From a bacterium UBP15_UBA6099 (GTDB lineage Bacteria; UBP15; UBA6099), in assembly GCA_002435745.1 (NCBI GenBank), contig DIWT01000007.1:22953-44715 (forward strand): a stretch of DNA of 21,763 bases. The letters are read 5' to 3'. Below the pieces are notes generated by a model that ran no database searches, had not been told where the DNA came from, and worked only from the letters and a program-made list of their open reading frames with translations. Position 1 is the stretch's first letter, and every line of letters starts with the position of its first letter. Positions 17,201 through 21,763 of the stretch are shown one piece after another. The translations under genes were made by a program, and so were the position numbers.

Positions 17201-17317
17201 GACGAAACAATCCGAGTCGAACGCCTTGCGACAGCGACCGACAGCCGCATAGATTCTCTGGTTTTTAAGCTTTACGAAATTGCCGACGCCGACATCAGGA
17301 TCATAGAAAAAGACTGA
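14228..17317 (+). CDS. Type IIG restriction-modification enzyme (fused nuclease and adenine methyltransferase)
   Basis: This single 1029-residue polypeptide combines cleavage, methylation and target recognition. Residues 20-130 form an HsdR-N-like PD-(D/E)xK nuclease (PD at 74-75, EAK at 89-91). After a helical connector comes a gamma-class N6-adenine methyltransferase: YYTPQYIVNHIV, motif I DPACGSGSF at 400-408 and motif IV NPPY at 579-582. From about residue 743 (LGDIANIFVGTQTS) to the end is a TaqI-C-like target recognition region with one specificity module. All catalytic motifs look intact. No separate HsdS or HsdM gene is present. An upstream in-frame ATG (14201) exists, but MTPDKIIE at 14228 fits the promoter. 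The gene is visibly AT-richer than its neighbours, consistent with horizontal acquisition. Confidence 0.92.
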   Translation: MTPDKIIEIVERFERNIDVYRSSSYNETELRVEFINPFWKELGWDVDNESGYAHIYRDVVHEEPISSGGGSKVPDYCFRVGGMRKFFLEAKRPGLNIKEDAAAAHQLRRYAWSSKLPISILTNFEELSIYDGRLRPHASDKASKARISYFTYKDYVSKWDDIAGVFARESVLKGSFDKYAVAVNGRRGTSEVDAEFLSEIEEWRDLLADEIAARNPELGARDLNYAVQTTIDRIVFLRMCEDRNIELHGQLQALCAGPRIYPRLLEIFEKADDKFNSGLFHFRIEPGRPGEPDNLTPKLDIRDAPLKHIISRLYYPESPYEFGVIPAEILGNVYERFLGKVIRIDEGKQRAIVEEKPEVRKAGGVYYTPQYIVNHIVAKSLGKLCERKSPAEISKLRILDPACGSGSFLLGAYQFLLDYHLKWYLEKKETTGKIPSSPSTATRKKAGSRQAIYEARKNEWRLSSSEKKRILLNNIYGVDIDAQAVEVTKLSLLLKVLEDESFETLRAQLAMWRERALPDLAGNIKCGNSLIGPDFYCNGQLSLFNEEEIYRINVFDWNDPVYGFGRIMKSGGFDCVIGNPPYVRIQAMKEWAPFEVEHYKKTYRSAGSGNFDIYAVFVEKGLSLLNPKGRLGYILPHKFFNSRYGAPLRGILADGKHLSEVIHFGDQQVFNGSTTYTCLLFLEKTGTSSMRFNVVDDIVEWSETGKTRNGLIRADKISDAEWNFIVGDGKRLFNKLSKMPVKLGDIANIFVGTQTSADDIFVLETCKEQKKHVSGFSRSLNENVKIERDLTKPFLFGRQIRRYDPLVTDSRLVCPYEINETGCRLYSEQELTSEYPLAWDYLKRNKKNLQKRENGKFKGKPWHAFGYPKSMPLFDKTKIVVPDYNDEPSFTFDTSASFFKTGYGIILKDESLSPLYLLGLLNSKLLFHHLKSIGTSLRGGYIRFWTQFLEKLPVRQINFNNDEDKKAHDTIVSLVETMLDLRIKIINSKTPDETIRVERLATATDSRIDSLVFKLYEIADADIRIIEKD

Positions 17318-17328
17318 CAGGACATTTA

Positions 17329-17356
17329 TTCACTTCGCGAAATGGCTTAGTATTAT
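17329..17356 (+). promoter_or_regulatory. Probable promoter for glutamine synthetase
   Basis: TTCACT at 17329-17334 and TATTAT at 17351-17356 are separated by 16 bases. They start 12 bases after the restriction gene's stop and would leave a leader of about 45 bases. Confidence 0.5.
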
Positions 17357-17363
17357 ACAGTTC

Positions 17364-17385
17364 GGAATTCGTGATTGCGAATTCC
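17364..17385 (+). promoter_or_regulatory. Dyad in the glutamine synthetase leader
   Basis: GGAATTCG (17364-17371) and CGAATTCC (17378-17385) form a perfect 8-bp dyad with a six-base spacer, right at the expected transcription start and nine bases before the AAAGGAG ribosome binding site. It could be a repressor operator or a leader hairpin. An outer GAAATGG/CCATTTC pairing (17338-17344 with 17384-17390) shares its last bases. Confidence 0.45.
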
Positions 17386-17407
17386 ATTTCATAAAAGGAG
17401 CAAGCCC

Positions 17408-18835
17408 ATGTTCAAAAACCACGAAGACCTGATGAAGTTCGTCAGAGACGCGGACATCGAGATGCTCGACCTGAAGGTCATCGACCTTCCCGGCAGATGG
17501 CATCACATGACGTACTCGACGCGACACATCAGCGAAAAAGTGTTCACCGACGGCACGGGCATCAGCCTCTCCCCCTATCAGGGCTACAGGCAGATAACTC
17601 AGGGCGACATGAAAGTCGTTCCCGACCCGACTACCGCCTTCATAGACCCGTTCTACGAGGCCAAAACCCTCAGCGTCATCTGCGACATCCTGCTGCCCGA
17701 CGGACAGCCCTACGAGCGGGACCCGCGCCGAATCGCCCGCGCCGCAGAGAAATATATCCTCGACTGCGGCGTCAATGCCCGCTCCATGTGGCTGCCCGAA
17801 CTCGAATTCCACGTGTTCGACGAAGTCCAGTACGGCTCCTTCATCAACAAGTCGTTCTATAGCGTGGACTGCGAGTGGGGATTCTGGAACGCGGACAGCG
17901 ATAAATGGCCCAAGCTCGGCTCGAAACTGGGGGCCTCCGGCTGCGGACAAGCCGACGCTCCCAGAGACAGGCTCTTCAACCTGCGCACCGAGATGGTTCG
18001 CCGCATAGAAAACGCCGGATACCGCGTCAAATACCACCACCACGAACTCGGCGGCCCCGGTCAGATGGAGATCGAGCCTTACTTCGAGCCGCTCCTTCGC
18101 GCCGCGGACAGCATTATGGTCATGAAATACATCGTCGCCAACACCGCCCGCCAAGCGGGCAAGACCGTCACCTTTATGCCCAAACCGCTGTTCGACACTC
18201 CCGGCAACGGCATGCACTTCCACCAGTACTTGGAGAAGGACGGCAAATCGCTTTTCTACTCGAATGACGGATACGCGAAACTGAGCGGGATGGCGCTGAG
18301 CTACCTCGGCGGCCTCTTCCGGCACACCCCCGCCCTCATGGCTCTCACCAACCCCAGCACCAACTCGTACCGCAGGTTCGGCGTCGGCATGGCCGCTCCG
18401 ATGAGCCTCTTCTTCGGCGAGTCCAACCGCAGCTCCGCCATCCGCATCCCCTCCTACTCGAAAAACGAGACGGACCAGCGCGTCGAATACCGGCTGCCCG
18501 ACGGCTTGTGCAACCCCTACCTCGCCATCGCCGCGCAGCTCATGGCCGGACTCGACGGCGTCCTCGACAAAATGGACCCCACCGCCGAAGGCTACGGCCC
18601 TTTCGACTTCAACAACTATACCCTCTCCGACGAGGAGAAGGCGAAGATAAGAACCGCCCCCTCTTCTCTCGAAGAGACTCTCGAAGCCATCGAAAAAGAC
18701 AGCGCCTTCCTTACTCGCGGCGGAGTCTTCCCGGAGGAAATCGTGTCCGCGTGGACGACTCTGAAACGGGACGAGTTGCGCATCGTCAAATCACGCCCCC
18801 ACCCCGCCGAGTTCGACCTCTACTACGACCTGTGA
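17408..18835 (+). CDS. glnA: Glutamine synthetase, type I
   Basis: This 475-residue enzyme makes glutamine from glutamate, ammonia and ATP and should form a dodecamer. Conserved segments are TDGTGI (Asp50 region), LELEFHVF, GPGQMEIE, the GNGMHFHQYL histidine site, NPSTNSYRR (ammonium/glutamate pocket), SSAIRIP and the C-terminal EYRLPDGLCNPYLA. The NNYTLS tyrosine lies where the adenylylated Tyr397 of enteric enzymes is found, so adenylylation is possible, but no GlnE or GlnB gene is in view. I chose ATG 17408 because AAAGGAG precedes it by seven bases; an in-frame upstream ATG at 17375 would start inside the leader dyad region. The gene has its own promoter and a strong terminator, so it is monocistronic. 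Confidence 0.94.
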   Translation: MFKNHEDLMKFVRDADIEMLDLKVIDLPGRWHHMTYSTRHISEKVFTDGTGISLSPYQGYRQITQGDMKVVPDPTTAFIDPFYEAKTLSVICDILLPDGQPYERDPRRIARAAEKYILDCGVNARSMWLPELEFHVFDEVQYGSFINKSFYSVDCEWGFWNADSDKWPKLGSKLGASGCGQADAPRDRLFNLRTEMVRRIENAGYRVKYHHHELGGPGQMEIEPYFEPLLRAADSIMVMKYIVANTARQAGKTVTFMPKPLFDTPGNGMHFHQYLEKDGKSLFYSNDGYAKLSGMALSYLGGLFRHTPALMALTNPSTNSYRRFGVGMAAPMSLFFGESNRSSAIRIPSYSKNETDQRVEYRLPDGLCNPYLAIAAQLMAGLDGVLDKMDPTAEGYGPFDFNNYTLSDEEKAKIRTAPSSLEETLEAIEKDSAFLTRGGVFPEEIVSAWTTLKRDELRIVKSRPHPAEFDLYYDL

Positions 18836-18862
18836 GACGGGGCTTTCGACTAATAGACTCCG

Positions 18863-18894
18863 AACGGGGCGCGATTGACGCGCCCCGTTTTTTT
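18863..18894 (+). terminator. Intrinsic terminator of glnA
   Basis: ACGGGGCGCG and CGCGCCCCGT form a perfect 10-bp GC-rich stem around an ATTGA loop (18864-18888), running directly into seven T (18888-18894). It lies 28 bases after the stop codon. Confidence 0.93.
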
Positions 18895-18915
18895 GTTTTG
18901 GTTTTATAGGGCGTA

Positions 18916-19169
18916 TTAAGGGAAAACTTTTGAAAAAGTTTTCCCTTAAAATCCCTTTCAAAATCTTTCATGCCAGCGCCAAAGGCAGAGCTTCGCTTCT
19001 GCCTTTGGCGCGTATCATAAGAAAAGATATTGGGAAAGAGATTTTTATGAGAATCTTCTTCTTAAACATTTTCACAGGAGCGTCGGGACGGAACGCTGAC
19101 GCGTTCCGTTTCGACGCGCAAGGAAAAGTTTGAAGGATTTTCAAGGAAACTTTTCAAAGTTTCCTTGAA
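18916..19169. mobile_element. Hairpin-rich inverted-repeat element (MITE-like), family B
   Basis: The left end (18916-18969) and the reverse complement of the right end (19119-19169) align along about 50 bases with a few single-base gaps. Each end is itself a palindrome: 16-bp perfect stem 18916-18931/18934-18949 on the left and 13-bp stem 19140-19152/19157-19169 on the right. Inside are two more stems: 14 bp at 18976-18989/18998-19011 with an AGC-TTC-GCT inner loop, and 19080-19117 with GCGTCG/CGACGC outside and CGGAACGC/GCGTTCCG inside. No protein is encoded. A 25-base exact copy of the left end starts at 21739. I could not identify a target-site duplication, so mobility is inferred from the terminal inverted repeats and dispersion. 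Confidence 0.65.
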
Positions 19170-19352
19170 CCGCCGGAGGCGTTTGATAAGCGCGCGGCGC
19201 GGAGTATATGCGCGTATAGTCGGCGAGTCCGGTTTTCTCTCTCGCTTTATTTTCTTTGGAACGTTGCCGGCATGCTCGAAAATCAGGAAAATTCTGTCCC
19301 CGCTGTAAGTTTGCCTGTGTTGAGAATATTTTTTATTCGGGGTTGTTTTCAA
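19170..19352. other. Non-coding spacer, nothing recognised
   Basis: Between the inverted-repeat element and the promoter of the next gene I see no supported gene, RNA or repeat, apart from a tiny CGCC-GGA-GGCG hairpin near 19171. Open frames here run across the hairpins and lack ribosome binding sites. Base composition shifts from GC-rich to AT-rich toward the next gene. Confidence 0.5.
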
Positions 19353-19382
19353 TTGATTGATTATGCTTTATTATGATATATT
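19353..19382 (+). promoter_or_regulatory. Possible promoter of the secreted-protein gene
   Basis: TTGATT at 19353-19358 and TATATT at 19377-19382 are 18 bases apart in an AT-rich stretch about 70 bases before the ATG. Overlapping alternatives exist, so the exact start is uncertain. Confidence 0.4.
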
Positions 19383-19450
19383 GTATGCAAAGGATTGCAA
19401 AATGGCCGTAATGTGTTTTAAATTACGCTCATAATATTTGGGAGGCAAAA

Positions 19451-20371
19451 ATGGTAAAAAGACTCAAACAAACGTTTCTTGCGGCGCTGGCAGTCGCGTT
19501 GATGTTGCCTGCGGTCGCGGCTGCGACGACAGCGGCCCTGCCGATAGATTCGGCGGCGGCGGCGGCGAATGTGGAGAAGATGATCGCGACGGCCACCGAG
19601 CGCCCGGAGGATTACCGCCAGCAAATTGACGCTATGATCGACCTGACTCTGCACATTCTGCGCGGCCCCGTCCCCGACGGCTCCGGCTATCAGTACGCGG
19701 AGGCGATTATCGACAAGACGGTAGAGCCGGTGACTCTGCTCAGCGAGAGGGTGAACGCGGTGTGGAAGGCAAACCAGCAGCAGACTTTCTCCGCCGAGGC
19801 GAGGACGGTCTATATGCTTCAGATTTACGCTCCGAAATACCGCTCCGGCCTTTTCAGGAACAACGGCGACACTTATGTTGAAAAATATAAAGTCGAATTT
19901 TCGATTCAAGGCAAGACCCGCACTATCAACTGGGAGCACAAGAACTGGGTTTCCCGCGACTCGACGGTTGAAATTCCCCTGCCGGGCATAGCGGAATGGG
20001 CGAAGATAGAGATAGTGGCCGGGGTCGAAGCGTCGGACGTCGGCAACGCGATAATCGAACTTCGCGCTGTGCGCCCCATCGTCAAAGACGACCCGAAGAA
20101 CCCGTTCTCTTACTCGATAGACCAGTTGAAGGCGTTGCAGAAAAATATCGCGTACGCAAAGAGCGAGGCAACGCTTGAGCAGTTGAACGAAGCTCTCGCC
20201 GGAATCAAAACCGCGCCGGTGGCTGCCGCCGCATCTTCACAGGCTCCCGCGGATCAGGCCGTCGTTCAGAAGCTCGAAGCCATTTCCTCTCTGATGGACG
20301 GAAGCGAAGAGGACCGCGCAAAGGCAAAAGCCGAGTTGAAAAGCTTGATCGAATCGATGAAAAAGAACTGA
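19451..20371 (+). CDS. Secreted or periplasmic protein of unknown function
   Basis: I do not recognise a family. The 306-residue protein starts with a basic, hydrophobic signal peptide (MVKRLKQ then about 16 apolar residues) with likely cleavage near AVAAA at 21-25 and no lipobox cysteine. Residues 35-85 look helical. Residues 95-205 have alternating beta character (TVYMLQIYAPKYRSG, KYKVEFSIQGKTRTINWEHKNW, STVEIPLPG) suggestive of a beta-sandwich, perhaps a binding domain. After an Ala/Pro hinge near 255-268 it ends in a charged coiled-coil-like helix (KLEAISSLMDGSEEDRAKAKAELKS in pattern). A strong GGGAGG ribosome binding site precedes it. It may be paired with an envelope structure; nothing in the neighbourhood names the role. 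Confidence 0.75.
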   Translation: MVKRLKQTFLAALAVALMLPAVAAATTAALPIDSAAAAANVEKMIATATERPEDYRQQIDAMIDLTLHILRGPVPDGSGYQYAEAIIDKTVEPVTLLSERVNAVWKANQQQTFSAEARTVYMLQIYAPKYRSGLFRNNGDTYVEKYKVEFSIQGKTRTINWEHKNWVSRDSTVEIPLPGIAEWAKIEIVAGVEASDVGNAIIELRAVRPIVKDDPKNPFSYSIDQLKALQKNIAYAKSEATLEQLNEALAGIKTAPVAAAASSQAPADQAVVQKLEAISSLMDGSEEDRAKAKAELKSLIESMKKN

Positions 20372-20444
20372 CGCGCGAGAACCGCGCGACTACGGCGGCT
20401 CCGGAGCGACCCCGCTTCGGCGCGGCGATGCGAATGGTTCGGTA

Positions 20445-20972
20445 ATGGCGAAATATGAGTTGGGCGGAAAAAGGCCGGCGGTCGGCGACGGGACTTGGGT
20501 CCACGAGACCGCGCAGCTTATCGGCGACGTTGTGGTCGGCTCCGGGTGTTTTATCGGAGCGGGGGCCGTCCTCCGGGGCGACTTCGGGAGTTGCCGCGTC
20601 GGCGACCGTTCGAGCGTTCAGGAGAGTTGCGCGATGCACTCGCGGCCCGGAGAGGTTTGTTCCGTCGGCTCCGATTCGACAATCGGCCACGGGGCCGTCC
20701 TTCACGGCTGCAAGGTGGGAGACCGCGCGGTGGTCGGCATCCACTGCGTGGTGGCGGACGGCGCGGAAGTGGGCGACGACTGCATAATCGGCGAGAATTC
20801 GCTGGTGAAAGCCGGGATGAAGATACCCGCCGGGAGCCTCGCCGCAGGGTCGCCCGCAGTTGTGAAAGGGCCTCTGAAGGAATCGCAGATAATGATGAAA
20901 AACGCGGGGGCCGCGCTGTACGCTGACCTTGCGGCCAGATACGTCAGGGAAGCCCGCAGACTGCCCGACTGA
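20445..20972 (+). CDS. Gamma-carbonic anhydrase-like hexapeptide-repeat protein
   Basis: This 175-residue left-handed beta-helix protein should form a trimer. Hexapeptide repeats run from about residue 15 to 125 (AQLIGDVVVGSGCFIGAGAVL pattern), followed by a C-terminal helix. The three zinc/iron-binding histidines of gamma-class carbonic anhydrases appear to be present as His65 (in CAMHS), His82 (IGHGA) and His87 (VLHGC). The short form lacks the acid loop of archaeal Cam and resembles the YrdA, PaaY and CaiE group, whose members may be carbonic anhydrases, thioesterases or uncharacterised. No clear Shine-Dalgarno lies before the ATG. It follows the secreted-protein gene by 73 bases and may be read through from it. 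Confidence 0.88.
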   Translation: MAKYELGGKRPAVGDGTWVHETAQLIGDVVVGSGCFIGAGAVLRGDFGSCRVGDRSSVQESCAMHSRPGEVCSVGSDSTIGHGAVLHGCKVGDRAVVGIHCVVADGAEVGDDCIIGENSLVKAGMKIPAGSLAAGSPAVVKGPLKESQIMMKNAGAALYADLAARYVREARRLPD

Positions 20973-20978
20973 ACGCGC

Positions 20979-21704
20979 TCACGCGAACCGTTTTATCCAG
21001 TCCAAGCACAACGAGAGAAAGATTTCCCTGTGTTCATGGCGCGTGAACGCGTGGTCGGCTCCGGGGACAATCTCAAGCCGTTTAGGCTCGGCGGCAAGCG
21101 CGTGAATTCGTTCGGCGTACCAAGACGGAATCAACTCGTCGTCCGAGCCGTGGCACGTCAGCAACCGCGACGCTCGCGCGCACATCGCGGGGATGTCGTG
21201 TCCCGCCGCGTCCGTCTCCAACGCCCGCTTCACCCTCGTTCCATCGCCGAGATTGATGTAATCGCCGTCGCGGGAATACTCCGGGCCGAGCCTCGGAAAG
21301 AAATCGAAGTTGAACGGCGTGGCGCAAATAACAGAACAGAAAGGGCGCGCGGTTTCCGCCGCCGCAAGAGCCGTCAGGCCCCCGAAACTGCTGCCGATCA
21401 GCGCTATGCCGCGAACTCCGAAACGCTCTCTGACGAAACCGGCCGCTGACTCAAGCTCCGTTGCGCGCCCCGTAAGCGTGATGTCCTCGAACTTCCCTTC
21501 GCTCTCCCCTATGCCGCTGTGATCGAACCTGAAAGAGGAAATCCCCGCCGCCGCCAGCCCCTCGCAGACGAGCGTCCATTTTTCGCTGTCTTTCGAGCCT
21601 GCGAACCCGTGGCTAATCACCGCCGCCGGAGCGCCCGCGCTCCCGGCTTCATGCCACGCCCCCGCAAGCCTCAACCCTCCATGCTCAAATGACATTTTTT
21701 CCAT
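20979..21704 (-). CDS. Alpha/beta hydrolase (serine esterase-like)
   Basis: This 241-residue hydrolase has an oxyanion HGFAGS motif at 32-37, FDHSGIGES at 60-68, nucleophile elbow GSSFGG with Ser106, an acidic HGSDDELIP site (Asp188/189) and catalytic His218 in GADHAFTR. This order is typical of feruloyl-esterase-like and dienelactone-hydrolase-like cytosolic esterases; the substrate is unknown. Its stop is only six bases from the stop of the convergent carbonic-anhydrase-like gene, so the two genes share no terminator space. The ATG at 21704 lies seven bases after a perfect minus-strand TATAAT, which suggests a leaderless transcript. A second in-frame ATG at 21695 follows a weak GGA and is an alternative start. 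Confidence 0.87.
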   Translation of the reverse strand: MEKMSFEHGGLRLAGAWHEAGSAGAPAAVISHGFAGSKDSEKWTLVCEGLAAAGISSFRFDHSGIGESEGKFEDITLTGRATELESAAGFVRERFGVRGIALIGSSFGGLTALAAAETARPFCSVICATPFNFDFFPRLGPEYSRDGDYINLGDGTRVKRALETDAAGHDIPAMCARASRLLTCHGSDDELIPSWYAERIHALAAEPKRLEIVPGADHAFTRHEHREIFLSLCLDWIKRFA

Positions 21705-21710
21705 GCTTGT

Positions 21711-21716
21711 ATTATA
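21711..21716 (-). promoter_or_regulatory. -10 element of the alpha/beta hydrolase gene
   Basis: Minus-strand TATAAT at 21716-21711 is seven bases from the ATG. The -35 region (complement of about 21734-21739, TTCCAA) is weak and abuts the palindromic repeat at 21739. Confidence 0.5.
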
Positions 21717-21738
21717 CGGACAAGAAAAACTTATTGGA

Positions 21739-21763
21739 ATTAAGGGAAAACTTTTGAAAAAGT
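21739..21763. repeat. Partial copy of family B palindromic end (cut by window end)
   Basis: These 25 bases are identical to 18915-18939, the left arm and loop of the 16-bp palindrome that begins the inverted-repeat element downstream of glnA. The window stops within the palindrome, so the rest of the copy is not visible. Confidence 0.85.

Noticed and set aside
14228..17317. PglX-type BREX methyltransferase
   Set aside because: The protein has an N-terminal PD-(D/E)xK nuclease and TaqI-like C-terminus and lacks other BREX genes nearby, which fits type IIG better.
17330..18325. 331-codon minus-strand open frame, and similar ones of over 300 codons at 10961-11929, 11824-12786 and 12832-13797
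   Set aside because: They are antisense to glnA, thrB, the GS-like ligase and the SDR; high GC creates long antisense frames, and none shows a recognisable domain.
18916..19169. CRISPR array or integron attC site
   Set aside because: The repeats are inverted palindromes without regular spacers, and there are no cas genes or attC core sites.
19062..19352. 96-codon minus-strand open frame in the glnA downstream spacer
   Set aside because: It runs through the palindromic repeat, is compositionally odd and has no clear ribosome binding site.

Overview
The window looks like a chromosomal segment of a GC-rich, Gram-negative (diderm) bacterium that probably lives at least partly anaerobically. The diderm call rests on an outer-membrane beta-barrel protein with a signal peptide and a C-terminal aromatic residue. 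The anaerobic call rests on a tungsten/ferredoxin-type aldehyde oxidoreductase. I cannot assign a phylum from sequence alone. Most genes are metabolic. There are no tRNA, rRNA, CRISPR or phage genes and no transposase.

Layout. (1) 1-160 carries a palindromic repeat, then an aldehyde:ferredoxin oxidoreductase on the minus strand (160-2031, GTG start). (2) On the plus strand follow a barrel protein with an RGRG-rich linker (2308-3453), a PLP enzyme of the D-cysteine desulfhydrase/ACC deaminase family (3563-4678), a closely spaced DNA-methyltransferase-like protein fused to a degenerate staphylococcal-nuclease-like domain (4702-6096), and a GH1 glycosidase (6182-7558). (3) A second copy of the 3'-end repeat (about 7610-7674) precedes a minus-strand FabG-type reductase (7755-8495), which is divergent from a class III CoA-transferase (8649-9860). 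(4) A probable operon starts at a good promoter (10076-10105): class I glutamine amidotransferase, homoserine kinase, a glutamine-synthetase-superfamily ligase and an SDR oxidoreductase (to 14181). (5) A visibly AT-richer single-gene type IIG restriction-modification enzyme (14228-17317) has its own promoter placed so that the mRNA should be leaderless. (6) A bona fide type I glutamine synthetase (17408-18835) has a promoter, a dyad in its leader and a clear terminator. (7) An approximately 250-bp hairpin-rich, inverted-repeat element (18916-19169) is followed by a secreted protein of unknown function (19451-20371), a gamma-carbonic-anhydrase-like protein (20445-20972) and a tail-to-tail alpha/beta hydrolase (20979-21704, minus). 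The window ends inside another copy of the palindromic end of the same element.

How it fits together. Nitrogen transfer is a recurring theme, with a glutamine amidotransferase, two different glutamine-synthetase-fold ligases and a PLP deaminase/desulfhydrase, together with homoserine phosphorylation. The other enzymes (aldehyde oxidation, CoA transfer, SDR reductions, beta-glycoside hydrolysis) suggest fermentative carbon metabolism. The restriction-modification gene looks like an acquired insertion between metabolic genes. The most unusual items are the methyltransferase/pseudo-nuclease fusion and two families of dispersed, structure-conserved hairpin repeats.
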